Source of the DNA: Thermococcus sp.
GTDB lineage: Archaea; Methanobacteriota_B; Thermococci; Thermococcales; Thermococcaceae
Reading direction: 5' to 3'
NCBI GenBank assembly: GCA_011050175.1
Contig: DRGF01000006.1
Coordinates: forward strand, 1 to 13,282
Length of the DNA: 13,282 bases
Shown here: positions 6,468 to 13,282 of the stretch, in pieces
Numbering within the stretch: the stretch's first letter is position 1
How the letters are laid out: each line of letters begins with the position of its first letter
The notes under the pieces: generated by a model
Told to the model about the DNA's origin: nothing
Seen by the model: only the letters and a program-made list of their open reading frames with translations
The model's database searches: none
Translations under genes and position numbers: made by a program

Positions 6468-6704
6468 ATGGAGGAGCCTGTAGTTATTGGAAAGGACAAG
6501 TTCAGGATAAGCGACGACGAGATCGCCAGAAGGGAGCTCCGTGTCGTTAAGGTTCATGATGACGTGATACAGGTTCAGGAGGAGGTTCATGGCATCATAG
6601 CCCTCGTCGGTGCGAGTTCCAGCGTCAACATCAAAAAAGAAGAGCTCAAGAGCCTGATCAAGGTGGCAAGAGAAGAGTTTGGCTGGACGGACATCTGTGA
6701 GTGA
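6468..6704 (+). CDS. Small conserved-looking hypothetical protein
   Basis: A 78-aa acidic soluble protein with no signal peptide, cysteine pair or membrane helix. It opens with MEEPVVIGKDKFRISDDEIA, has a stretch rich in Val and charged residues (RELRVVKVHDDVIQVQEEVHGIIALVG), then a helical, Lys/Glu-rich end (NIKKEELKSLIKVAREEFGW). This suggests a small alpha/beta domain. GAGGTGA at ideal spacing and its own TATA box support it as a real gene. A T-rich stretch follows the stop (6707-6725). I do not recognise the family. It lies between tRNA-Trp and fbp but has its own signals, so no function follows from context. Confidence 0.75.
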   Translation: MEEPVVIGKDKFRISDDEIARRELRVVKVHDDVIQVQEEVHGIIALVGASSSVNIKKEELKSLIKVAREEFGWTDICE

Positions 6705-6706
6705 GG

Positions 6707-6725
6707 TTTCTTTTGTTTTATCTCT
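6707..6725 (+). terminator. T-rich terminator after the 78-aa gene
   Basis: TTTCTTTTGTTTTATCTCTC starts 3 nt after the stop codon. Pyrimidine-rich, T-run sequences without a hairpin are the usual archaeal termination signal. Confidence 0.4.
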
Positions 6726-6759
6726 CCACAGCCTTCTTGGATTTTGACGCATTTTTGTG

Positions 6760-6776
6760 TATCATCGACGGTGATA
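6760..6776 (+). promoter_or_regulatory. Thermococcales glycolytic motif (TGM), Tgr/TrmBL1 site of fbp
   Basis: TATCAT-CGACG-GTGATA differs from the TGM consensus TATCAC-N5-GTGATA at one base. It ends 6 bp before the fbp TATA box. In T. kodakarensis the regulator Tgr activates genes whose TGM lies upstream of the TATA box, so activation under gluconeogenic growth is expected. Confidence 0.75.
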
Positions 6777-6782
6777 TTAACG

Positions 6783-6790
6783 TTTTATAA
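6783..6790 (+). promoter_or_regulatory. TATA box for fbp
   Basis: TTTTATAA predicts transcription starting near 6812. GGTGAT (6814-6819) then lies 5 nt before GTG 6825. Confidence 0.6.
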
Positions 6791-6824
6791 GCATAAAAGT
6801 GGTCAAAGCTACTGGTGATTGCCG

Positions 6825-7952
6825 GTGGCAGTTGGAGAAAAGATAACCATTAGCGTGATCAAGGCCGACATCGGTGGCTGGCCGGGGCACTCAAGGGTGC
6901 ACCCTCAGCTTGTTGAGACTGCCGAGGAAGTCCTCTCAAAGGCCGTTGAGGATGGAACGATAATCGACTTCTACGTGGCCTATGCGGGCGATGACCTTCA
7001 GCTCATCATGACCCACAAGAAGGGCGTTGACAGTCCCGACGTTCACGGCCTGGCCTGGAAGGCCTTTGAGGAGGCCACCAAGGTCGCCAAGGAGTTCGGC
7101 CTCTATGGTGCCGGCCAGGACCTGCTTAAGGACGCCTTCAGCGGAAACGTCCGCGGAATGGGGCCGGGCGTTGCCGAGATGGAGATTACCCTGAGGAAGA
7201 GCGAGCCGATAGTCACTTTCCACATGGACAAGACCGAGCCCGGAGCGTTCAACCTCCCGATATTCAGGATGTTCGCCGACCCCTTCAACACGGCCGGCCT
7301 CGTCATAGACCCCCACATGCACATGGGCTTCCGCTTTGAGGTCTGGGACATAAAGGAGCACAAGCGCGTTATCCTCAACACCCCCGAAGAGGTCTACGAC
7401 CTCCTTGCCCTCATCGGCGCGAAGAGCCGCTATGTCATCAAGCGCGTCTTCCCGAAGGAGGGGCACAAGATAAGCAAGGACGAGCCGGTCGCCGTCATCA
7501 GCACCGAGAAGCTCTACGAGATAGCCGGCGAGTACGTCGGCAAGGACGACCCAGTTGCGATAGTAAGGGCCCAGAGCGGTCTTCCCGCCCTTGGAGAAGT
7601 CCTTGAGCCCTTTGCCTTCCCGCACCTCGTCAGCGGGTGGATGAGGGGAAGCCACAACGGCCCGATAATGCCCGTCCCGATGCACCAGGCCAACCCGACG
7701 AGGTTCGACGGCCCGCCGCGCGTCGTTGCCCTCGGATGGCAGATAAGCCCCGAAGGGAAGCTCGTCGGCCCCGTTGACCTCTTCGACGACCCTGCCTACG
7801 ATTACGCCAGGCAGAAGGCCCTTGAGATAACCGAATACATGCGCAGGCATGGGCCCTTCGAGCCCCACAGGCTCCCGTTGGAGGATATGGAGTACACCAC
7901 CCTCCCTGGCGTGCTGAAGAGGCTCGAGGAGAGGTTTGAGGACATCGAGTGA
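6825..7952 (+). CDS. fbp: Fructose-1,6-bisphosphate aldolase/phosphatase
   Basis: Archaeal class V FBPase, a bifunctional enzyme. It condenses dihydroxyacetone phosphate with glyceraldehyde 3-phosphate and dephosphorylates the product to fructose 6-phosphate, pulling carbon toward gluconeogenesis. The 375-aa protein has the Mg-binding residues seen in Sulfolobus FBPA/P: D15 and H22 in KADIGGWPGH, D56-D57 in YAGDDLQL, Q98, and D135 in FHMDKTEPG. YVGKDDP (237-243) supplies the Schiff-base Lys240 and Tyr237, placed by alignment from memory. The sequence is nearly identical to remembered T. kodakarensis Fbp, also 375 aa. GTG 6825 is preferred over TTG 6819 because GGTGAT lies 5 nt upstream and the length fits. 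A TGM precedes the promoter. GAPOR follows on the same strand after 178 bp with its own promoter. Confidence 0.96.
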   Translation: MAVGEKITISVIKADIGGWPGHSRVHPQLVETAEEVLSKAVEDGTIIDFYVAYAGDDLQLIMTHKKGVDSPDVHGLAWKAFEEATKVAKEFGLYGAGQDLLKDAFSGNVRGMGPGVAEMEITLRKSEPIVTFHMDKTEPGAFNLPIFRMFADPFNTAGLVIDPHMHMGFRFEVWDIKEHKRVILNTPEEVYDLLALIGAKSRYVIKRVFPKEGHKISKDEPVAVISTEKLYEIAGEYVGKDDPVAIVRAQSGLPALGEVLEPFAFPHLVSGWMRGSHNGPIMPVPMHQANPTRFDGPPRVVALGWQISPEGKLVGPVDLFDDPAYDYARQKALEITEYMRRHGPFEPHRLPLEDMEYTTLPGVLKRLEERFEDIE

Positions 7953-7957
7953 CGCAC

Positions 7958-7978
7958 TTCTTTTCCTCTTTTGATTTC
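7958..7978 (+). terminator. T-rich terminator after fbp
   Basis: CTTCTTTTCCTCTTTTGATTT begins 5 nt past the stop codon, with no hairpin. It fits an archaeal pyrimidine-rich terminator and would separate fbp from gor, which has its own promoter. Confidence 0.4.
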
Positions 7979-8074
7979 AAGGTTTCTTTAATGTTCTCTG
8001 GCAGTTCTAATTGCTAATGTTCTACCTGTTTTTACGACATCTAGCCCGGCTTTTTGATATGCCCATCGGAAACC

Positions 8075-8081
8075 TTAAATA
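8075..8081 (+). promoter_or_regulatory. TATA box for gor
   Basis: TTAAATA predicts a transcript start near 8103-8105, inside the regulator motif that follows. GGGGTG (8119-8124) is the ribosome-binding site, 6 nt before ATG 8131. Confidence 0.5.
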
Positions 8082-8097
8082 TTCGGGCATTCAACAC

Positions 8098-8114
8098 TAA
8101 CACTCGGAGTGATA
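8098..8114 (+). promoter_or_regulatory. TGM, Tgr/TrmBL1 site downstream of the gor TATA box
   Basis: TAACAC-TCGGA-GTGATA differs from TATCAC-N5-GTGATA at one base. It lies after the TATA box and covers the predicted transcription start. In T. kodakarensis this arrangement gives repression by Tgr, as expected for a glycolytic gene during gluconeogenic growth. Confidence 0.72.
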
Positions 8115-8130
8115 CAAAGGGGTGGGGGTT

Positions 8131-10089
8131 ATGAAGTTCACAGTTCTCAGGATCAATCTTGACGAGAAAAAAGTGGAGAACGGAGAGCTGGAGAAGGATG
8201 GGGTATACGGCGTTATAGACTACGGCATTCACCTCCATGAGACCCTTGGAACTCACAGTATTGACCCATACGACCCGAAGAACGTCGTTGTCATGGGAAT
8301 GGGGCCCTTCTCGGGTTCGGCTCTGCCCGGTGCCCACAGGCTCATGTTCTTCTTCCGCTCGCCGCTCTACGGGACGCTCTTCCCCTCTGCCATGGGCGGT
8401 GCCGCCTACGCCTTCAAGAACATCGGCGTTGACTTCGTCACCTTCGAGGGCAAGGCCGAGAAGCCCGTCGTGGTTCTGCTCTACAACGACGGCGAGAACA
8501 TCAGGGTCGAGCTCCACGAGATCGAGCTTGAGAAGGTCATCGAGATATGGAAGGGCTACAAGGGCGAGGAAGGCGTTTATGCCCTTACCCAGTACCTCAT
8601 CGACACCTTTGGGGAGCGCTTTGACTTTGAGTACCGCATAGCGGTTGTCGGGCCCGCCGCGCTGAACACCAACTACGGCGCGATCTTCTCCCAGACGCTG
8701 AGAAAGGGCGAGAGGGTTGTGGGTAGCGAGGACTGGGCCGCCCGTGGGGGTTCGGGAAGCGTTCTGCTCCGCGCTCACAACGTCGTCGGCATAATCTTCG
8801 GCGGCAAGCCGAGGAAAAAGGCCTTCCCCGGCGAGGACATCGGCAACTTCAGGACCTCCAAGGAGATAGTTGAGGGCGTCCACAAGAAGCCCTACAACGA
8901 GGTCATAGCCGAGAAGACGACCAAATACCGCTTCAACCCCAAGCTCAACACCGGTGGAACCTTCGGCGGAAACTACCCGGCCGAAGGCGACTTTGTCCCT
9001 ATACTCAACTGGGGGATGCCCTACATTCCGAAGGAGGAGCGCATTAAGATACACGAGAACATAATGAAGCACTACTGGGAGCCCTTCAACGAGGAGGCAA
9101 TAAAGACCAAGAACTGGACGACCTGTGGCGAGCCCTGTCCAGTGGTCTGTAAGAAGTACCGCCGCGGCCACCACGTCGAGTACGAGCCCTACGAGGCCAA
9201 TGGCCCGCTCAGCGGAAGCATAAGCCTCCGCGCCAGCGACATAAGCGTCCACGCCGTTGATGCGATGGGCTTCGACGCCATCGAGTTCGGTGGAACAGCT
9301 GCGTGGGTTCTCGAACTTGTCCACCGCGGTCTGCTCAAGCCCGAGGAAGTCGGCATAAGCGGAAAGCCCGAGTTCACCAAGGAAGCACTCATCGAGCGCC
9401 CGGTCGAGGCGAGCGAGGTCAACGCGAAGCTCGTCGCTGAGCTGGCCCACCGCGTTGCCTTCGCCGAGAACGAGGTGGCGAAGATAATCGGCCTCGGCAA
9501 GAGGAAGGCCAGCGTGATCTTCGACGAGAAGTTTAAGGACAGGCTGAAGTACGGCGAGAGCTTCAAGGACTACGCTGTCTTCACCCCGCTCGGCGAGGAC
9601 GGCGAGATGACTCCAACGATGTACTGGGCAATAGGCAACTACATCCCGCTCCCAATTCAGGGCCGCTACTGGACGTTCTACCAGTTCGGCGTCTTCCTTG
9701 AGCCGGAGGAGCTCGCCCAGAAGATAGTCGCCAGCGCCCTCTGGGAGTTCTGGTACGACAACGTCGGCTGGTGCCGCTTCCACAGGGGATGGATGAAGCC
9801 CGTCCTCAAGGCCCTGTTCATGGAGGCCTACGGAGAGAACGTTGACATGGAAGAGCACGCAAGGAAGCAGATAAGGCGCCTTATAGAGTACGCCAAGAAA
9901 GCTGGCTACACCCCGGCATTCTGGGACAGCATGCGCGTCATAGACCTCGTGGCCGCTGGAAGCGAGGAGTTCGGCAACGAGAACTGGGCCAAGAAGTTCA
10001 AGGAGGACAAGGTCGGCACTGCAAAGGAGTACTTGGAGAGGGTTCTCGACGCTTACAGCGAGATGATTGGGGCCGAGTGGAGGCTCTGA
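8131..10089 (+). CDS. gor: Glyceraldehyde-3-phosphate:ferredoxin oxidoreductase (GAPOR)
   Basis: Tungsten-pterin enzyme of the aldehyde oxidoreductase (AOR) family. It oxidises glyceraldehyde 3-phosphate to 3-phosphoglycerate with ferredoxin as acceptor, the key oxidative step of the modified archaeal glycolysis. The 652-aa product aligns end to end, from memory, with P. furiosus GAPOR (about 653 aa), for example MKFTVLRI, GSEDWAARGG and LNTGGTFGGNYPAEGD. This separates it from AOR, FOR and WOR paralogues. [4Fe-4S] ligands are C332, C336 and C340 in CGEPCPVVC, with a distant C548 in GWCRFHRG. DAMGFDAIEF belongs to the pterin/tungsten region. ATG 8131 is chosen over the earlier in-frame codon at 8122 because GGGGTG sits 6 nt before it and the Pyrococcus protein starts MKF. 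Only 9 bp separate its stop from the convergent AT-rich gene pair. Confidence 0.96.
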   Translation: MKFTVLRINLDEKKVENGELEKDGVYGVIDYGIHLHETLGTHSIDPYDPKNVVVMGMGPFSGSALPGAHRLMFFFRSPLYGTLFPSAMGGAAYAFKNIGVDFVTFEGKAEKPVVVLLYNDGENIRVELHEIELEKVIEIWKGYKGEEGVYALTQYLIDTFGERFDFEYRIAVVGPAALNTNYGAIFSQTLRKGERVVGSEDWAARGGSGSVLLRAHNVVGIIFGGKPRKKAFPGEDIGNFRTSKEIVEGVHKKPYNEVIAEKTTKYRFNPKLNTGGTFGGNYPAEGDFVPILNWGMPYIPKEERIKIHENIMKHYWEPFNEEAIKTKNWTTCGEPCPVVCKKYRRGHHVEYEPYEANGPLSGSISLRASDISVHAVDAMGFDAIEFGGTAAWVLELVHRGLLKPEEVGISGKPEFTKEALIERPVEASEVNAKLVAELAHRVAFAENEVAKIIGLGKRKASVIFDEKFKDRLKYGESFKDYAVFTPLGEDGEMTPTMYWAIGNYIPLPIQGRYWTFYQFGVFLEPEELAQKIVASALWEFWYDNVGWCRFHRGWMKPVLKALFMEAYGENVDMEEHARKQIRRLIEYAKKAGYTPAFWDSMRVIDLVAAGSEEFGNENWAKKFKEDKVGTAKEYLERVLDAYSEMIGAEWRL

Positions 10090-10098
10090 ACTTTAAAC

Positions 10099-10650
10099 TT
10101 ATTTTCGCAACTCGGAATTTATTTTGTCGCATTCCAAATTTACTTCATTCAGGCCCTCTACTACACCATGAAGCGTCCCAGGGTACTCAATGGTGAATTC
10201 TATTATGGAGTTGAGTCCGTTCTCAATCAATGTTATATCCTTCTGACTTGCATTTCCCTGAGCTATTAGACTGTACGCAGTTTTGAGGAATATGTTACAG
10301 CTCTCATTGTTGTCGACAGCTGTGTCAAGTTCTGGGTTATTCCCATCAGCACCCCTCCAGCTGGCAACGTATCTCAGATCGTTCACCGTCAGCATAAACA
10401 GCTCGTACTCGGTATGATTCAATTCACTCAACAAAACCTCTCTTCGTTCGGGGTAATCGTTTAAAGCTGCCTTGGCCATTTTTGCATGGCGCCGTATCTC
10501 AAATAGCCTGATGGTTAGAATCTGGTCCCCCATGATTTGAGTTCGAAGCGCTACAGATTCATTCAGCTCTGCATTTTGTTTCAAGCTCCACACCGTTGTA
10601 GCGGCCAACACAAAAATGAGAAAAATGCATAGGAGGTTCTGCACTTTCAT
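10099..10650 (-). CDS. Exported or membrane-anchored hypothetical protein
   Basis: A 183-aa protein starting with one hydrophobic helix (MKVQNLLCIFLIFVLAATTVW), either a signal anchor or a signal peptide. The remainder looks mostly helical and outside the cell. It has four N-x-S/T sequons (NES, NHT, NES, NAS), the acceptor sites of archaeal N-glycosylation, and two Cys in the mature part that could pair. The start is taken at ATG 10650 because GGTGAT lies 4 nt before it. That GGTGAT contains the stop codon of the upstream gene, so the two genes are probably translationally coupled. Codons are AT-rich, unlike gor. No family recognised. As a pair with the next gene it may be a small cell-surface complex; that is inference. 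Confidence 0.75.
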   Translation of the reverse strand: MKVQNLLCIFLIFVLAATTVWSLKQNAELNESVALRTQIMGDQILTIRLFEIRRHAKMAKAALNDYPERREVLLSELNHTEYELFMLTVNDLRYVASWRGADGNNPELDTAVDNNESCNIFLKTAYSLIAQGNASQKDITLIENGLNSIIEFTIEYPGTLHGVVEGLNEVNLECDKINSELRK

Positions 10651-10655
10651 GGGCA

Positions 10656-11942
10656 TCACCAATGGGTTACGGTTAGGCTAATTCTTTCATTAATGGTATA
10701 AAGCTTTTCCACAAAACCGCTTCCGGGGGGATATTCCCAGTAGACTGGAACTCTATAGAATACGTATATTGGGGAGGTTCCACCTGTTCCACTCTGATAT
10801 TCAATAATAATCCCTTCTGTGTCTAAGTACTCATTTATGCGACTAATTTTGACGCTCTTGTATACAAATTTAAACGAGTTACTTTCGTCTCCTGGGGGGA
10901 TATAAAAGTTGGACAGCTCGGATTGATGGTCGGGGATCAATGACATCGGATTTGGAATATCAAATGCCCATGACAGAAGATCAAGAGTCCACAAGATAAA
11001 CTGTTCAAGTGAAGCACTCGGTCTTGGAGCAAGTACTGGTCCACTTACCCGATACACCCGATCATGAATGGCACTATTCCACGGAGCCGTGAGGCCTACC
11101 TCGATACTGTCCTTGTCTGGTCTAAATGTTCCTAATTGTAGGGGTGTTTCCATGCTTTTGAGGACAAAAGAAGTACCCCTGTCTATGTACTTCCCTTCAT
11201 CCAGAATCCTTATTGCCACCTTGTAGTCGCCGTAATCTCTTAACAGAGTAGGTCCTTCAAAGCTACACCTGACCTTTATATACCACTGTTCTTCATATGG
11301 CTCTAACCATTGAGCACGCACTATGATGATGTTGTCGCTATTCACTACTCTACTTTCAGTCCCGCCCATTGGAATGATTTCTGGAGAACTTACTCTCATA
11401 ACCTTGATTTCTGGTGTTACCACGAGAGGCAGCCAGTCATTTTTATCAAGTTCCACCATGGGCAGGTTTATAGCGCTAAGAGACTGAGATAATTTTTTGT
11501 CATACGCATTTAACGCGTATACTCCTCCGTTTCTGTCTGCTAGAAAGATCTCTATCGTACCATTTGTGTATATGTTGCCTTGAAGAGCTAGAATTTTGTC
11601 GTCTGTATTTGAATTATTAAACAAAATCACATAGCCATCAAAATATCTTGATCTAAATATTGAAATTCTCTTTCTTGTGGATATCATTTTTTTCCCGTTC
11701 CAGATTAGGATATTGGCAGTATTTGAAGTAATCTTGAAAATTCCCGTTATTCTGTCCAGCCTGTGATGTGTTGTTATGGTGGTTCCTACTTTTGAATTGG
11801 GATTTGGGTCATATATTCCGTGTAGATCCATTGAGGCTTTCAATGGCATTGTTCCCTCAATTTTTATAGCCTCTGCGCTCCCAGCCGTCACTCCGACCAT
11901 CAGCAGTCCCAACAGGACTGCGAGGAGTGGCTTCCCCTTCAA
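10656..11942 (-). CDS. Secreted hypothetical protein, beta-rich
   Basis: A 428-aa protein with a clear signal peptide (about 1-25: MKGKPLLAVLLGLLMVGVTA, then GSAEA, likely cut after Ala25) and no other strong membrane helix. The mature part is rich in alternating hydrophobic and polar stretches (WYIKVRCSF, YKVAIRIL, GIIIEYQSG, YVFYRVPVYWEY), suggesting beta-sandwich domains. Sequons include NNS and NGT. The start is TTG 11942: GGAGG (11951-11955) lies 8 nt upstream and a TATA box (11991-11998) predicts a start near 11970. No better start codon fits. The gene is AT-rich, while its signal-peptide region is GC-rich like the host. No family recognised. Its partner gene begins 5 nt after its stop. 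Confidence 0.75.
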   Translation of the reverse strand: MKGKPLLAVLLGLLMVGVTAGSAEAIKIEGTMPLKASMDLHGIYDPNPNSKVGTTITTHHRLDRITGIFKITSNTANILIWNGKKMISTRKRISIFRSRYFDGYVILFNNSNTDDKILALQGNIYTNGTIEIFLADRNGGVYALNAYDKKLSQSLSAINLPMVELDKNDWLPLVVTPEIKVMRVSSPEIIPMGGTESRVVNSDNIIIVRAQWLEPYEEQWYIKVRCSFEGPTLLRDYGDYKVAIRILDEGKYIDRGTSFVLKSMETPLQLGTFRPDKDSIEVGLTAPWNSAIHDRVYRVSGPVLAPRPSASLEQFILWTLDLLSWAFDIPNPMSLIPDHQSELSNFYIPPGDESNSFKFVYKSVKISRINEYLDTEGIIIEYQSGTGGTSPIYVFYRVPVYWEYPPGSGFVEKLYTINERISLTVTHW

Positions 11943-11990
11943 GATGTTCGCCTCCACTAAGTTTTTGCAGTATTGTCTATGCAACTAATC

Positions 11991-11998
11991 TTTATAAA
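11991..11998 (-). promoter_or_regulatory. TATA box of the AT-rich gene pair
   Basis: TTTATAAA lies about 50 bp before TTG 11942 on the minus strand, predicting a 25-30 nt leader with GGAGG. A copy of CTATGCAAC (11977-11985) lies between the TATA box and the predicted start. Confidence 0.55.
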
Positions 11999-12104
11999 CT
12001 TTTCCTTTTATTATAAGTAAATATTTCTCCTTTTTTTCGAGTATAAACTTATTCGAACCTGAGTTTTTCTCTTAGAACCCTCCAAAAGAAGCCCGAGTAA
12101 AAGA

Positions 12105-12122
12105 GTTGCATAGCCATGCAAC
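12105..12122. repeat. Perfect inverted repeat in the divergent intergenic region
   Basis: GTTGCAT-AGCC-ATGCAAC has 7-bp arms and a 4-bp spacer. It lies just upstream of the TATA box of the FAD oxidoreductase gene. A 9-bp part, GTTGCATAG, recurs inverted at 11977-11985 next to the promoter of the opposite gene pair. It looks like a regulator binding site. The rest of 11999-12172 (AT-rich, T runs) shows no gene. Confidence 0.5.
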
Positions 12123-12132
12123 AGCTAAACCC

Positions 12133-12140
12133 TTATATTT
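12133..12140 (+). promoter_or_regulatory. TATA box for the FAD oxidoreductase gene
   Basis: TTATATTT predicts a start near 12161. AGGTGAG (12162-12168) lies just before ATG 12173. Confidence 0.5.
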
Positions 12141-12172
12141 CTCCTCTTCCCTCAGCTCTTTAGGTGAGAACA

Positions 12173-13282
12173 ATGCGGGCAGTTGTAATAGGCTCCGGAA
12201 TCGGCGGCCTTCTGACGGCCTCCTTCCTGGCAAAAAACGGTCATGATGTTACAGTACTCGAAAAGGCGCCCTACATCGGCGGCCGCTTTACAAATCTGGA
12301 CTACAAAGGCTTCGGCCTCTCGACCGGTGCCTTCCACATGCTCCCCCACGGAGAGGACGGCCCCCTGGCCCATCTCCTCAGGCTCCTCAACGCGGACGTC
12401 CGGATAGTGAACTCTGACCCTAAGGGAATGATATTCTACGAGGGGAAGACCTTCCACTACCGCGAGGGCTGGAAGTACCTGAGCTTTACTGAGAAGGCGA
12501 AGGCCACAAAGCTCCTCCTCGACATAAAGCGCGGGAAGCTGCCGGTGGACGACCCGGAGATGAGCGGCCGCGAATGGATTCGGGAGAAGATAGGCAACAA
12601 CGAGTTTGCTGACCTCTTCATCAAAAGCTTCCTCGGCTGGGCCGACAGCGTCTTGGACGTCCCTGCCGGAGAGCTGGCGAGGGAGATAAAGGCGGCTCTG
12701 AGGTGGGGCGGGCCAGGTCTGGTCAAGGGCGGCTGCAGGTCGATTCCCGAGGCGCTGAGCTCGATAATCCTCGGCAACGGCGGAAGGATAATCACGAGGA
12801 AGAGGGCCTTTGAAATCGACGTCGAGGAAAAGAAAGTCATCACCGCTGACGGCGATGATCTGAATTACGACGTTCTCATCTCCAACGTTGGAATAAAGGA
12901 AACCGTCGAACTCATAGGCAGGGACAACTTCGACCGCGAATACCTCAAGCGGGTCGATTCCCTCAGGCCCAGTGAGGGGATAAAGTACAACGTTGCCCTG
13001 AAGGGCGGGCCGAGGATAGGCAACACCGTCGTCTTCACCCTTGACACAGAGAGGATAAACGGCTATAACGAGCCGTCATCGCTCAGCCCCGAGCTCGCTA
13101 AAGAAGGCTACACCCTGATAATGCTTCACCACGCCCTTCAGAGCAGGAACGTCAAGGCCGAGCAGAAGAAGGGCATCGAGGACATCCACAGAATCTTCCC
13201 GAACCTCGACGAGGAAGGAGAAATCCTGCTGATTCAGACCTACCTAGACGGGAACCCCGTCAACAGGGTCGCGAGCGGGCAG
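12173..13282 (+). CDS. Phytoene dehydrogenase-like FAD-dependent oxidoreductase (partial)
   Basis: The first 370 residues of a flavoprotein whose 3' end lies beyond the window. The N-terminus MRAVVIGSGIGGLLTASFLA is a dinucleotide-binding fold with GSGIGG (7-12). It is followed by VLEKAPYIGGR, whose Glu binds the FAD ribose and whose GGR is typical of the amine oxidase/phytoene desaturase group (COG1233). STGAFHMLPHG continues the FAD contact region, and LISNVG (about 236-241) resembles the late FAD motif. About 60-80 residues are probably missing compared with family members of 430-450 aa. The substrate is unknown; carotenoid desaturation cannot be claimed, since many archaeal members have unassigned redox roles. 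The start is ATG 12173, with GGTGA 5 nt upstream. Confidence 0.85.
   Translation, partial: MRAVVIGSGIGGLLTASFLAKNGHDVTVLEKAPYIGGRFTNLDYKGFGLSTGAFHMLPHGEDGPLAHLLRLLNADVRIVNSDPKGMIFYEGKTFHYREGWKYLSFTEKAKATKLLLDIKRGKLPVDDPEMSGREWIREKIGNNEFADLFIKSFLGWADSVLDVPAGELAREIKAALRWGGPGLVKGGCRSIPEALSSIILGNGGRIITRKRAFEIDVEEKKVITADGDDLNYDVLISNVGIKETVELIGRDNFDREYLKRVDSLRPSEGIKYNVALKGGPRIGNTVVFTLDTERINGYNEPSSLSPELAKEGYTLIMLHHALQSRNVKAEQKKGIEDIHRIFPNLDEEGEILLIQTYLDGNPVNRVASGQ

Noticed and set aside
6562..6585. GTGATA half-site inside the 78-aa gene as another Tgr site
   Set aside because: Only one half-site matches, it is inside coding sequence, and there is no TATA box nearby.
6936..7868. A 310-codon open frame antisense to fbp
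   Set aside because: Same effect: codon bias of the real gene keeps one antisense frame open. The product is Val/Leu/Gly/Asp-rich without domain features.
8041..9858. A 605-codon open frame antisense to gor
   Set aside because: It is the mirror of a GC-rich, strongly biased coding gene. GAPOR identity on the plus strand is secure, and the antisense frame has no ribosome-binding site or recognisable domain.
1..13282. CRISPR array, complete insertion sequence, toxin-antitoxin or restriction genes
   Set aside because: No regularly spaced repeats, transposase motifs or known defence domains were seen. The only mobile trace is the hairpin at 2183-2216.

Overview
The window looks like chromosomal DNA of a hyperthermophilic archaeon of the order Thermococcales, most likely Thermococcus. 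From memory, the predicted ligase, PyrE, LrpA, fructose-1,6-bisphosphatase and GAPOR proteins are closest to Thermococcus/Pyrococcus proteins. Upstream regions carry archaeal TATA boxes and GGTGAT/GGAGG ribosome-binding sites. The coding sequence is GC-rich, apart from one AT-rich patch.

Layout: (1) 1-68 is the end of a membrane protein on +. (2) 117-1796 is the ATP-dependent DNA ligase. (3) 1780-2466 (-) is a broken PrsW-like intramembrane protease gene. It carries an in-frame stop, a frameshift in a C4 tract and, exactly at its EE motif, a hairpin that looks like the right end of an IS200/IS605 element. (4) 2571-3131 is pyrE, which runs 45 bp into a convergent MinD/ParA-like ATPase (3087-3920, -). 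A small winged-helix protein (3984-4199, -) lies upstream of the ATPase, with a duplicated 14-15 bp motif between them. (5) 4308-5561 is a TRAM/Fe-S RNA m5U methyltransferase. It is followed by the regulator LrpA (5630-6055) and a hairpin terminator. (6) 6234-6373 (-) is an intron-containing tRNA-Trp whose 62-nt intron reads as a box C/D guide RNA. (7) 6468-6704 is a small hypothetical gene. (8) 6825-7952 is fbp (gluconeogenesis) and 8131-10089 is gor/GAPOR (glycolysis). (9) 10099-11942 (-) is an AT-rich pair of unrecognised genes for exported proteins. (10) 12173-13282 is the start of a phytoene-dehydrogenase-like FAD oxidoreductase, cut by the window end.

The clearest regulatory logic is in the fbp-gor block. 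Each gene has a near-perfect copy of the Thermococcales glycolytic motif (TATCAC-N5-GTGATA) bound by Tgr/TrmBL1. Upstream of fbp it precedes the TATA box, the activating arrangement. Upstream of gor it lies after the TATA box at the expected transcription start, the repressing arrangement. One regulator could therefore switch two adjacent, opposing carbon-flux genes in opposite directions.

The least explained part is the AT-rich pair at 10099-11942. Both proteins have N-terminal export signals and sequons, their translation looks coupled, and the base composition differs sharply from the genes on both sides. This suggests recent acquisition. No full mobile element, CRISPR array or named defence system was recognised.
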